A stretch of 64,000 nucleotides of DNA from DASUXA01 sp036378155. Its GTDB lineage: Bacteria > Actinomycetota > Actinomycetes > Mycobacteriales > Micromonosporaceae. Of the stretch, positions 8,612-16,358 are shown one piece after another. The notes under the pieces are model-generated. The model saw only the letters and a program-made list of their open reading frames with translations. It had not been told where the DNA came from and made no database searches. The number at the start of each line of letters is the position of its first letter. Position 1 is the first letter of the stretch. The stretch lies in the NCBI GenBank assembly GCA_036378155.1, contig DASUXA010000104.1:1-64000 (forward strand), written 5' to 3'. Position numbers and translations under genes: made by a program.

Positions 8612-9832
8612 TCAACCGGTACCCCCGTCCGCCGGCGACAAGCCCCGCGTCACAGCACCGCGCAACGCCAGGAGCAGGCAGTGTTCGAACGCGTCCCGCT
8701 CGGCGCCGCTGCCGCCGAGCCGCGCGAGCGCGTCCGGTTCGACCAGGTCGACGGCGTGCGACACCGCGTCCCGGTCGCCGACCGCCAGCTCGGCGCAGAC
8801 CGCCAGCATCGGCAGGACGACCTGCCGGTACACCGGCTCGCGGCGCTGCCCCGTCAGCCGGGTCAGCTCGTCCAACTCGGCGACCTGCCCGGCGGCGGCG
8901 AGCAGCAGACCGGCTGCCGTCGCGGACAACGGCGACCCGACCGCGACCAGCCGTGCCGGGTCGCGGCGGACTGCGGCGCGTACCCGGTGCGCCAGGGTCG
9001 CGTCGCCCGCGCCCAGGCACAGCCAGCTCGCCGTCGCCAACTCGACGGCGTCGACGCCGAACTCGGGCGAGGCGGGAGTGAGCACGCCGAGCAGGGCGCG
9101 GCTGGCGGCGGTACCGTCGCCGGTCGCCAGCCGTCCCACGGCGACATGCCAGGTGACGTGCGCCAGGGCGTACCCCTCGGGTCGGTGCTCGCCGATCCAC
9201 CGGTCCAGCCAGTCCGCGCCCTGGCGATGCTCGTCGGTCGCGTACGCGACGTGCGCGAACGCGTGTGCGGCGTGCCACGCGCCGGGCTCGGCGGCAAGCG
9301 CCCGTTCCGCCAACCGCCACGCCGGGCGTACCTGTCCCGCCTCCGCCAGCCAGGTCGCCAGCACGCCCGGCACCCACCAGTGCGCCTGGTGCGCGGGTAG
9401 TACCAGGTCAAGCAGGTCGATCGCGGGTCGCGGACCGGTTTCGCCCCGGTCGACCGAGGCGAGACCCAGGATGATCGCGAGGAGGTCCGAGGGGTACCGG
9501 GCGAGATGGGCGCGAGCCTCGACCAACCGCTGCGCCGCCGGTACCCGCACGCATCGGCTGACCAGCGCGATCGTCGCCTGCTCCGGCTCGGACGCGGTAC
9601 CGGCGTGGCTCCGCGCGGCGGCGAGATGCGGCTCGACCGGACCGCCGAGCAGCAGGTCGAGCAGGGCGAGCCCGGCATGCGCGTACCCGAACGACGGGTC
9701 GTCCGCGACCGCCGCGGCGAGGCTCTCGCGCAGCCCGGGGCGCATCAGCATCTCTTGGCGCAGTCCGCGACCGACCAGTTCGCGGGCGGTCGGTCGGGCT
9801 CGCGACGCGCTCAGATGGCGCAGTTCGAACAC
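8612..9832 (-). CDS. Tetratricopeptide-repeat protein, TTC38-like
   Basis: A 406-aa all-helical protein with TPR-like pairs: SFGYAHAGLALLDLLLGGP, HWWVPGVLATWLAEAGQVRPA and the WHAAHAFAHVAYATDEHRQGADWLDRWI-type segment typical of the TTC38 family. No signal peptide and no membrane span, so it is probably cytoplasmic. TPR proteins of this group have no firmly known bacterial function. It is followed after 73 nt by fumarylacetoacetase on the same strand (read second), so a shared transcript is possible only by read-through from fah. The GTG start lies 6 nt after a near-consensus CAGGCT. Confidence 0.7.
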   Translation of the reverse strand: MFELRHLSASRARPTARELVGRGLRQEMLMRPGLRESLAAAVADDPSFGYAHAGLALLDLLLGGPVEPHLAAARSHAGTASEPEQATIALVSRCVRVPAAQRLVEARAHLARYPSDLLAIILGLASVDRGETGPRPAIDLLDLVLPAHQAHWWVPGVLATWLAEAGQVRPAWRLAERALAAEPGAWHAAHAFAHVAYATDEHRQGADWLDRWIGEHRPEGYALAHVTWHVAVGRLATGDGTAASRALLGVLTPASPEFGVDAVELATASWLCLGAGDATLAHRVRAAVRRDPARLVAVGSPLSATAAGLLLAAAGQVAELDELTRLTGQRREPVYRQVVLPMLAVCAELAVGDRDAVSHAVDLVEPDALARLGGSGAERDAFEHCLLLALRGAVTRGLSPADGGTG

Positions 9833-9905
9833 CCGACCAGCCTGCCAGCCCCGACCGCGGACGCGCCGCCCACCGGCGCGGACGTGGGCGCGCCCACCGG
9901 ACCGG

Positions 9906-11111
9906 TCAGCGTGCCGCCGCGATCCGCCCGGTGACCTCGCCGAACCCGATCCGGGTGCCGTTCGGACCCGGCGCGGTCGCGCTGATGCTCACCTCGTCGC
10001 CGTCCTGCAGGAAGGTCCGCTGGGTGCCGTCGTCGAGCTTCACCGGCTCCTTCCCGCCCCAGGTCAGCTCCAGGAACGAGCCGGTCTGGTCGCGTTCGGG
10101 TCCGGAGACGGTACCGGACGCGTAGAGGTCGCCGGTCCGCACCGACGCGCCGTTGACGGTCAGGTGCGCCAACTGCTGCGCGGGCGTCCAGTACAGGGTG
10201 CGGAACGGCGGGCGGCTGACCAGCGTGCCGTTCCAGCGCACCTCGAGCGCCAGGTCGTACCCGTACCGCTCGGATTCGCGCAGGTAGTCCTGCACCGGCG
10301 GGTCCTGCTCGGGTGCGTCGACGCGGGCGGCGTCGAGCGCGTCCAGCGGTACCACCCACGGCGAGATCGAGGTCGCGAACGACTTGCCGAGGAACGGTCC
10401 GAGCGGCTGGTACTCCCACGCCTGGATGTCCCGCGCCGACCAGTCGTTGACCAGGACCACCCCGAACACGTGCTCGCGGAAGCTCGCGGTGTCGACGCGC
10501 TCGCCGAGCCGGCTCGGTGCCCCGACGACGAAGCCGACCTCCGCCTCGATGTCCAGCCGTACGCTCGGCCCGAACACGGGGTGGTCGGAGTCCGCCGGTT
10601 TGCGCTGACCGCACGGGCGGACGATCTCGGTACCGGACACCACGACGGTCCCGCCTCGCCCGTGGTACCCGATCGGCAGGTGCCGCCAGTTCGGCGTCAG
10701 GGGCGGCTGCCCCGGTCGGAAGATCTGTCCCACGTTCCCGGCGTGGTGCTCGGACGAGTAGAAGTCGACGTAGTCGCCGACCGTGACCGGCATCCGGGTT
10801 TCCACCTCGGCGAGCGGTACCAGCAGCGGCTCGACCTCCTGCCGCCGGTCGGGCGTGGTGAGCAGGTCGACCAGGCGCTCGCGTACGGCGGTCCACCGCG
10901 CCCGACCGAGCGCCATGAAGTCGTTGAGTACCGGTCGGCGCAGGGTGCCCGCCGCGTCGACCAGACCCGCCGCCTCGCACCGGGCGAGGTCGAGCGCGAA
11001 GTCCCCGATCCGTACCGCGATGCGCGGCTCTCCGCCGGGGCGGGCGACGACGCCGTACGGCAGGTTCGTCGCGTCGAACAGGGAGCCGTCGGCTCCCGGT
11101 ACCCACGTCAC
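9906..11111 (-). CDS. fahA: Fumarylacetoacetase
   Basis: Hydrolyses fumarylacetoacetate to fumarate and acetoacetate, the last step of tyrosine catabolism. The 401-aa length and motifs fit the bacterial and eukaryotic family: DYVDFYSSEHHAGNVG, the metal site in DIEAEVGFVVG, LVNDWSARDIQAWEYQPLG, and the C-terminal GTVSGPERDQTGSFLELTW. The GTG start at 11109-11111 overlaps the stop of the preceding 285-aa gene (GTGA) and AGGAGG lies just upstream, giving tight translational coupling. The upstream frame is open for another 850 nt but only as the shadow of that gene. No GST-type maleylacetoacetate isomerase is encoded nearby. Confidence 0.96.
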   Translation of the reverse strand: MTWVPGADGSLFDATNLPYGVVARPGGEPRIAVRIGDFALDLARCEAAGLVDAAGTLRRPVLNDFMALGRARWTAVRERLVDLLTTPDRRQEVEPLLVPLAEVETRMPVTVGDYVDFYSSEHHAGNVGQIFRPGQPPLTPNWRHLPIGYHGRGGTVVVSGTEIVRPCGQRKPADSDHPVFGPSVRLDIEAEVGFVVGAPSRLGERVDTASFREHVFGVVLVNDWSARDIQAWEYQPLGPFLGKSFATSISPWVVPLDALDAARVDAPEQDPPVQDYLRESERYGYDLALEVRWNGTLVSRPPFRTLYWTPAQQLAHLTVNGASVRTGDLYASGTVSGPERDQTGSFLELTWGGKEPVKLDDGTQRTFLQDGDEVSISATAPGPNGTRIGFGEVTGRIAAAR

Positions 11112-11965
11112 GATGCGTCCTCCTGGAGTAGCCCGAGCCCAGCCAGGTCGTCGAGCGGTTCCGAGATGCTGCAGGTGCCGTAGCCCAGCCACAGCGGACG
11201 GGGCTGGTCGAGCCGGGTGCGCGCCGCCTCGGCGAGCGGCGCCGGCTCGGTCGTCGACAGTGTCCGGGCGACCTCGGCGACCGGCGCGCCGTCGGCGGCT
11301 TGTCCGGCGGCGACCAGGATATTGAGGAACCCGTGGTGGGTGAAGCCGGTGTGCCGGTCGGTGTACCGCACCGCGTGGTGCAGCCCGGCGGTCAGCTTGA
11401 ACGGCAACTCCCGGTCGCGGCACGCGCAGATCACCGCCGCCAGCTCGTCGGGGCTGGGGAACAGTTCGGCGGCGAGCCCGCCGGTGCGGAACTTCGCGGC
11501 GATCGCGATGCCGTCCCGCCGGGCGCGCTCGACCTCGTCCAGGGCGGACATCAGGCCCCAGGCCAGCGGAATCTCGGCGTACCCACGCAGGTGCGGACGG
11601 GCGGTCAGCAGGTCGAGCAGCGTGCGCAGCCCGGGTTGCGGGTCTTCGCCGCGCTTGGCGACGGCGACCTCGACCTGGCGTACCTCGAGCCGATCGTCCA
11701 GCGCGTCGAGGGTCGGTTCGAGCGCGACGCCGGCGTCGGCGATCACCGCGATCGCGAGCCGTTCCTGGGCGCCGAGCAGGTGCGGTACGGCGCGCAGCGC
11801 GGACGCCGGGAGCAGCAGCGGACCGATCAGGTCGCGGTACCACGCGGTGCGGTGACGCCGGTGCGCCGCCACCGCCTCGGGCAGCGGCGCGCTGCCGGGT
11901 GGGAACACCGCCGCGTCGTCGACGAGTCCGCGGAGCAGGGTGGGTACCTGTGTTGACACGGTCAC
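11108..11965 (-). CDS. Unrecognised 285-aa protein coupled to fumarylacetoacetase
   Basis: I do not recognise a named family. The protein begins VPTLLRGLVDDAAVFPPGSAPL and alternates hydrophobic strands with helices in a way that suggests a TIM-barrel: RLAIAVIADAG, HLRGYAEIPLAWG, GIAIAAKFRTGG, PFKLTAGLHHAVRY and RPLWLGYGTCSISEPL. The spaced KFRTGG and FKLTAGLHH motifs look like phosphate- or carboxylate-binding loops. It is the first gene of an operon with fahA (stop/start overlap GTGA) and is divergent from hmgA by 89 nt. A step in homogentisate breakdown, perhaps the missing maleylacetoacetate isomerisation or a side-product hydrolase, is a hypothesis from context only. Confidence 0.85.
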   Translation of the reverse strand: MTVSTQVPTLLRGLVDDAAVFPPGSAPLPEAVAAHRRHRTAWYRDLIGPLLLPASALRAVPHLLGAQERLAIAVIADAGVALEPTLDALDDRLEVRQVEVAVAKRGEDPQPGLRTLLDLLTARPHLRGYAEIPLAWGLMSALDEVERARRDGIAIAAKFRTGGLAAELFPSPDELAAVICACRDRELPFKLTAGLHHAVRYTDRHTGFTHHGFLNILVAAGQAADGAPVAEVARTLSTTEPAPLAEAARTRLDQPRPLWLGYGTCSISEPLDDLAGLGLLQEDAS

Positions 11966-11987
11966 TCAACCTAGCGGAAGCTACGAG

Positions 11988-12016
11988 TAACGGACAATAA
12001 CGCCCGATTATCGGAC
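11988..12016. promoter_or_regulatory. Candidate operator: 8-bp direct repeat at 21-bp spacing
   Basis: TAACGGAC (11988) and TATCGGAC (12009) match at 7 of 8 positions and begin exactly 21 bp apart, about two helical turns, in the 89-nt divergent promoter region between hmgA and the fah operon. A shared regulator could control both directions. Weak evidence by itself. Confidence 0.3.
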
Positions 12017-12054
12017 GCGCTCTCTGAGCCGGTACACCGCGCAGGAGGCCGAGG

Positions 12055-13257
12055 ATGCCGTACTACCGCCGCGTCGGCGACGTGCCGCCGAAGCGACACA
12101 CCCAGTTCCGTCAGCCGGACGGCAGCCTGTACGCCGAGGAGCTGATGGGTCAGGAGGGCTTCTCCTCCGACTCGTCGCTGCTGTACCACCGGCACCTGCC
12201 CACCGCGATCGTGGCCGCCGAGGAATTCGACCCGCCCGCCTGGTCGCGGATCGCCAACCGCCCGCTCAAGCCGCGCCACTTCCAGACCCACAAACTCGAC
12301 GCCGGCGGGGCGGACCCGATCCTCGGTCGACAGCACCTGCTCGCCAACGACGACGTACGGATCTCGTACGCGGTCGCCGACCAACCCAGTCCGTTGTACC
12401 GCAACGCCATCGGCGACGAGTGCGTCTACGTCGAAGCGGGCACCGCCCGCATCGAGTCGACCTTCGGCGTGCTCGAGGTCGGCGAAGGCGACTACGTGAT
12501 CATTCCGACCTCGGTCATCCACCGGATCGTGCCGACCGGCGACCAGCCGCTGCGCACCCTCGCGATCGAGGCGACCGGGCACATCGGACCGCCCAAGCGG
12601 TACCTGTCGGTGCGCGGGCAGTTCCTCGAACACGCCCCGTACTGCGAGCGCGACCTGCGCGGACCGGGCGAGCCGCTGGTGGTCGACGGTACCGACGTCG
12701 AGGTGCTGGTCCAGCACCGGCGCGGCTGGACCCGGTACGTGTACGCCAATCACCCGTTCGACGTGGTGGGCTGGGACGGTTGCCTGTACCCGTGGGCGTT
12801 CTCGATCCACGACTTCGAGCCGATCACCGGACGGGTCCACCAGCCGCCGCCGGTACACCAGACCTTCGAAGGTCCGAACTTTGTGATCTGCTCGTTCGTC
12901 CCGCGCAAGGTGGACTACCACCCGCTGGCGATCCCGGTGCCGTACAACCACCACAACGTCGACTCGGACGAGATGCTGTTCTACACGGGCGGCAACTACG
13001 AGGCGCGGCGCGGCTCCGGCATCGAGCAGGGCTCGATCTCCCTGCACCCCGGCGGTTTCACGCACGGTCCGCAGCCCGGTGCGGTCGAACGGGCGATCGG
13101 CGTCGACTACTTCGACGAACTGGCTGTCATGGTCGACACCTTCCGCCCGCTCAACCTGTGCGAACCGGCCCTGGCCTGCGAGGACACCGGGTACGCGTGG
13201 ACCTGGGCGCGCCGGTCGCGTCCGTCCCAGGAGGGCACCGACACCGCGACCGGATGA
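12055..13257 (+). CDS. hmgA: Homogentisate 1,2-dioxygenase
   Basis: Opens the ring of homogentisate to maleylacetoacetate with Fe(II). The 400-aa protein has the double cupin of the family: the first half holds NAIGDECVYVEAGTARIES and EGDYVIIPTSVIHRIV, and the second the metal-site region with NHHNVDSDEMLFY and SISLHPGGFTHGPQPG. Those histidines and the glutamate of DEMLFY are the expected iron ligands. The ATG is preceded by GCAGGAGGCC at a good distance. It stands alone on the plus strand, divergent from the fahA operon. Actinobacterial and proteobacterial versions are similar in length, and nothing is missing. Confidence 0.96.
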   Translation: MPYYRRVGDVPPKRHTQFRQPDGSLYAEELMGQEGFSSDSSLLYHRHLPTAIVAAEEFDPPAWSRIANRPLKPRHFQTHKLDAGGADPILGRQHLLANDDVRISYAVADQPSPLYRNAIGDECVYVEAGTARIESTFGVLEVGEGDYVIIPTSVIHRIVPTGDQPLRTLAIEATGHIGPPKRYLSVRGQFLEHAPYCERDLRGPGEPLVVDGTDVEVLVQHRRGWTRYVYANHPFDVVGWDGCLYPWAFSIHDFEPITGRVHQPPPVHQTFEGPNFVICSFVPRKVDYHPLAIPVPYNHHNVDSDEMLFYTGGNYEARRGSGIEQGSISLHPGGFTHGPQPGAVERAIGVDYFDELAVMVDTFRPLNLCEPALACEDTGYAWTWARRSRPSQEGTDTATG

Positions 13258-13303
13258 TCGGCTACCGCTGATCGGTTACCGAATGATCGGTTACCGGGTG
13301 ATC
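13252..13303. repeat. Imperfect 14-15 bp tandem repeat
   Basis: TGATCGGYTACCG occurs three times, followed by a partial fourth copy TGATC, spanning the 3' end of hmgA and the 3' end of the convergent PPOX gene. It covers the hmgA stop codon, so it may have arisen by slippage; no terminator-like stem is formed. Confidence 0.65.
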
Positions 13304-13680
13304 ACCTTGTCCGGCATCAGCCGGCAGACCACCCGGACGGTGTCCGCGGGCTCCTTCTGCCACGGGCGGCCGCTGTACTTCATCGACAGCTCGTCGATGA
13401 GCGCCCGGCCGCCCTCCTCGGTCATCGTGACCCGCCCCCGCACCTCGACGTACTGGTACGGGTTCTCGGGGTCGAAGAAGCAGACCGAGGCGCGCGGGTC
13501 GCGGGCGAGATTGCGCGCCTTGCGGCGAGCCTTGGTGGTGGACATCAGGATGTCGTCGCCGTCCCGCGTGACCCAGACGATGCTGCTGTGCGGGGATCCG
13601 TCGGGGTTGATCGTGGTCACGGTGACGTAGGTCGGCGCGTCCAACAGACGCTTGGCAAGGTCAGGCAGTGGTACCGACAT
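13291..13680 (-). CDS. PPOX-class (probably F420-dependent) oxidoreductase
   Basis: A 129-aa split-barrel protein of the pyridoxamine-phosphate-oxidase-like superfamily. Recognisable are APTYVTVTTINPDGSPHSSIVWV, LMSTTKARRKARNLARDPRASV and YVEVRGRVTMTEE, which are the usual signatures of the actinobacterial PPOX class binding F420 or FMN. The substrate is unknown. No membrane or export signal. It is convergent with hmgA across a short tandem repeat. The ATG follows CATGAT by 6 nt, a poor match to the leaderless pattern, and no Shine-Dalgarno is seen. Confidence 0.85.
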   Translation of the reverse strand: MSVPLPDLAKRLLDAPTYVTVTTINPDGSPHSSIVWVTRDGDDILMSTTKARRKARNLARDPRASVCFFDPENPYQYVEVRGRVTMTEEGGRALIDELSMKYSGRPWQKEPADTVRVVCRLMPDKVITR

Positions 13681-13770
13681 GTCTCGATCATGCCAGCCCC
13701 GTTCGTCGACCCGCCGCTCGCGAGAACGTGGCGCGCGGCACGCCGCACCGATCGTCGAGCGTCGTCGTTC

Positions 13771-13821
13771 GTTCCGTCAGGTGGAACAAACTGGTGTTTA
13801 TGGCAAAACGGCACATAAACA
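13771..13821. promoter_or_regulatory. AT-rich control region with two inverted repeats upstream of scyD-like gene
   Basis: GTTCC-N7-GGAAC (13771-13787) and TGTTTATG-N11-CATAAACA (13795-13821, perfect 8-bp arms) lie side by side in a short AT-rich island within otherwise 70+% GC DNA, about 55-100 nt before the secreted-protein gene. Both look like dimeric-regulator sites; the regulator is not identified. Confidence 0.45.
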
Positions 13822-13874
13822 ATTTGATCATCGTAGCGTGGCGGCCAGACCCATGACCCATGAGGGAGACATTC

Positions 13875-14984
13875 GTGAAGAGTGCTGCTCGTTTGGTCGC
13901 CGCCGCCACGGGCGCCGTCGCGCTCGCCCTGACCGGCTTACCCGCCTACGCCGCCGACTCGATGACCACGATCGCCCGCGGGCTCGACAATCCCCGCGGG
14001 CTCGCGTTCGCCCCCAACGGCGCGCTGTACGTCGCCGAAGCGGGACGGGGCGGCGCGGGACCGTGCCTGCCGGGTCCCGAGGGAGGCAGCGTCTGCTTCG
14101 GTACCTCGGGCGCGGTGACGCAGATCCGGAACGGATCGCAGAGCCGGGTGCTCACCGGCCTGTCGTCGCTGGCGAACCCCGACGGGACCCAGGCGATCGG
14201 GCCGTCCGACGTTTCGTTCCAGGGCGGCGGAAACCTGTACCTCACCGTGGGGCTCGGCGCGAACCCGGCGGCGCGCGCACAACTCCCCGCGATCGGACAA
14301 CAGACCGCAGGGTGGCTGCTGCGCGGGCGGATCGCCCAGCACGACTGGACCCAGAGCGCCGACATCGCCGGGTACGAAGCCCGCGCGAACCCGGACGGCG
14401 GCGCACCCGACAGCAACCCGAACTCGGTGCTCGCCGTGCCCGGCGCCCGCGTCGTCGTCGACTCCGGCGGCAACGACCTGGTACGGGTAACCGCCAACGG
14501 GCGGATCTCGACGCTGGCGGTGTTCCCCACCCGTACCTTCCCGGCGCCGCCCGCGCTCGGCATGCCGCCCGGCGCCACGATCCCCGTCCAGTCCGTGCCG
14601 ACCTCGGTGGTACGCGGACCCGACGGCGCGTACTACGTGGGCGAACTGACCGGGTTCCCGTTCCTGCCCGGTATCGCACGCGTCTGGCGGGTGGTACCGG
14701 GTCACGCGCCCGAGGTGTACGCCTCGGGATTCACCAACATCATCGACATCGGGTTCGATCAGCGCGGCAGGCTGTACGTCCTGGAGATCGCGCGTAACGG
14801 ACTGCTGTCCGGCGACCCGACCGGCGCGCTGATCCGTGTCGACAGGGGCGGCACCCAGCACGTCGTCGCCAGTACCGGGCTGACCACCCCGGCTGGTCTC
14901 GCCCTGCGGGGCGGATCGGCGTACGTGTCCAACTGCGGCACCTGTGCGGGCACCGGAAGCGTGGTCCGCATCGCGCTGCACTGA
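13875..14984 (+). CDS. Secreted ScyD/ScyE-family propeller protein
   Basis: The 369-aa protein has a Sec signal peptide (MKSAARLVAAATGAVALALTGLPAYA, cleavage likely after AYA). It continues as an NHL/SMP30-like six-bladed propeller: GLDNPRGLAFAPNGALYVAEAGRG, GPSDVSFQGGGNLYLTVG and NIIDIGFDQRGRLYVLEIA. This is the ScyD/ScyE family, common in actinobacteria as secreted proteins of unknown role; only the cyanobacterial members are tied to scytonemin, so that function is not transferred. GTG at 13875 is preferred over ATG 13860 because AGGGAGA (13863-13869) is correctly spaced for it. A TTA leucine codon lies in the signal peptide (13938-13940). Confidence 0.87.
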   Translation: MKSAARLVAAATGAVALALTGLPAYAADSMTTIARGLDNPRGLAFAPNGALYVAEAGRGGAGPCLPGPEGGSVCFGTSGAVTQIRNGSQSRVLTGLSSLANPDGTQAIGPSDVSFQGGGNLYLTVGLGANPAARAQLPAIGQQTAGWLLRGRIAQHDWTQSADIAGYEARANPDGGAPDSNPNSVLAVPGARVVVDSGGNDLVRVTANGRISTLAVFPTRTFPAPPALGMPPGATIPVQSVPTSVVRGPDGAYYVGELTGFPFLPGIARVWRVVPGHAPEVYASGFTNIIDIGFDQRGRLYVLEIARNGLLSGDPTGALIRVDRGGTQHVVASTGLTTPAGLALRGGSAYVSNCGTCAGTGSVVRIALH

Positions 14985-14991
14985 CCTGCCG

Positions 14992-15033
14992 CGACGGTCC
15001 GACGGCGCCGATCCCGGCGCCGTCGGACCGTCG
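14992..15033. terminator. Strong bidirectional terminator hairpin
   Basis: A perfect 19-bp stem, each arm beginning CGACGGTCCGACGG or its complement, with an ATCC loop, lies between the convergent ScyD-like gene and gvpG. It is suited to stop transcription from both directions. Confidence 0.85.
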
Positions 15034-15053
15034 GTGTCACGGCTCGACCCGGA

Positions 15054-15560
15054 TCACGGCTCCGCCGACCTCGGCACGGGCGGCTTCGGGGTAGGCGGCG
15101 CGGACTCGTCGCGCGGCTCGCCCGGCTCCCCGGTACCGCCCGGCTGATCCTCGTCGCCCCGTACCGTCACGAAGTCGTCGGCAGCGCCGCGCTCCTCGCC
15201 GCGTACGGAGACGAAGTCCTCAGCGCCGCCGCGCTCCTCCTCGCCCTCGCCACCGCGTGCCGACACGAAGTCCTCGGCGACGCCGCGCTGCTCGCGTCCG
15301 GTACCGGCATCGGCACTCTCCTGCGCGGGCTGTTCGCCCGAGGAGACCAGGGGTTCGAGGACCTGCTCCTGCGCCCGCGTCGCCTGCCTCGCGCTGATCT
15401 CGCCGGACGCCGCCGCCTCCTCGATCTCCTCCAGCCGCCGCCGAACCCGGGCAGGGTCGTACAACTCCTCGTTGGCGCGCTGTTCGAGCACCCGCGCCAG
15501 GCTGATCACGCCTCGCATCGGCGCCAGCGGCAGGGTCAGGACGAACGAAACCAGACCCAT
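15054..15560 (-). CDS. gvpG: Gas vesicle protein GvpG with C-terminal repeats
   Basis: Minor gas vesicle assembly factor. Residues 1-75 match GvpG: a hydrophobic start (MGLVSFVLTLPLAPMRGVIS), then a charged helix (RVRRRLEEIEEAAASGEISARQATRAQEQVLEPL). The 168-aa length is about twice the usual GvpG because of an acidic, disordered tail. That tail repeats a short motif three times: AEDFVSARG (95-103), AEDFVSVRG (113-121) and ADDFVTVRG (127-135). The gene begins 1 nt after the gvpF1 stop, so the three genes gvpA1-F1-G form one unit ending at the 14992-15033 terminator. The tail may bind another vesicle protein; that is inference. Confidence 0.9.
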   Translation of the reverse strand: MGLVSFVLTLPLAPMRGVISLARVLEQRANEELYDPARVRRRLEEIEEAAASGEISARQATRAQEQVLEPLVSSGEQPAQESADAGTGREQRGVAEDFVSARGGEGEEERGGAEDFVSVRGEERGAADDFVTVRGDEDQPGGTGEPGEPRDESAPPTPKPPVPRSAEP

Positions 15561-15561
15561 G

Positions 15562-16356
15562 TCACTGCGGTGGCGCGGGAGGCTGGACGAAGTCGTACGG
15601 CGCGACCGGGCCGAGCAGCCGCAACGTCACCCGCCCGTCCCAGTCGGCGGCGACGCGCTGCAGGGCGTTCTCGAAGTCCGACTGCCGCTCACGCTCCACG
15701 AGGAAAGCGATGTTGGCGGTGTCGAACTCGTTCGACGGCGGTCGTACCGCGTTGGCGACGACGACCGACTCCACTGCTTCGATCAGCTTCTGGGTGTCCT
15801 CGGTCCGTTTCGCTTCGACCGCCTGCGCGATCATCTGCCCGAGTTGGATGCGCTCGTCGCGGGTCGCCTCTTCCGGCTGCCCGGCGAGGCGTTCGCGAAG
15901 CTGCGCGACAGTGGGGTTCTCCGACAACACCTCGCCCACCACCGCGCGTTCGACGTACTTGGCGCGCACGAGGTACTCGAAACGCCCCTCGATCTCGCGC
16001 AACGCCCTGGCGAATTCGTCGCCGTGCGGTGTGAGCAGCTCGTCCAGTACCGCTTCGCGGCTCGCCACGACCGCGCCGAAGCGGATGGGCAGTACCGGCG
16101 CCTTGGCGGCCACCCCGTCGAGCAGGCGTTCGTGAGCCAGCAGGTCGTCGGGACGTCCGAGCGGACGATCGACGTCGACCTGGCTCACCAGGGCGGCGAC
16201 GTCACCGTGCCGCACCACCTCGACCTTGCCGGGCGGGTCGCCGACCGCGGGGGCGCCGCTGTTGATCTCGACGTCCTTGGTCGTGATGCCGTAGATGTAC
16301 CAGCCGACCCGCTGCTGACCCGGCTGCGCCTGACCGGTCTGCGCAGACGCCGACAT
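15562..16356 (-). CDS. gvpF: Gas vesicle protein GvpF/GvpL family (copy 1)
   Basis: GvpF/L proteins sit at the gas-facing inner side of the shell or act in assembly. This 264-aa copy shows the family sequence: GWYIYGITTKDV at the start, DVAALVSQVDVDRPLGRPDDLLAHERLLDGV, PVLPIRFGAVV and the C-terminal DWDGRVTLRLLGPVAPYDFV. ATG 16356 and GTG 16362 are both possible; the GTG overlaps the gvpA1 stop (GTGA), while GGGGAG is better spaced for the ATG. Two further paralogues (19460-20218 and 21608-22384) are in the locus; this one belongs to the downstream A-F-G module. Confidence 0.92.
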   Translation of the reverse strand: MSASAQTGQAQPGQQRVGWYIYGITTKDVEINSGAPAVGDPPGKVEVVRHGDVAALVSQVDVDRPLGRPDDLLAHERLLDGVAAKAPVLPIRFGAVVASREAVLDELLTPHGDEFARALREIEGRFEYLVRAKYVERAVVGEVLSENPTVAQLRERLAGQPEEATRDERIQLGQMIAQAVEAKRTEDTQKLIEAVESVVVANAVRPPSNEFDTANIAFLVERERQSDFENALQRVAADWDGRVTLRLLGPVAPYDFVQPPAPPQ

Positions 16357-16358
16357 CG

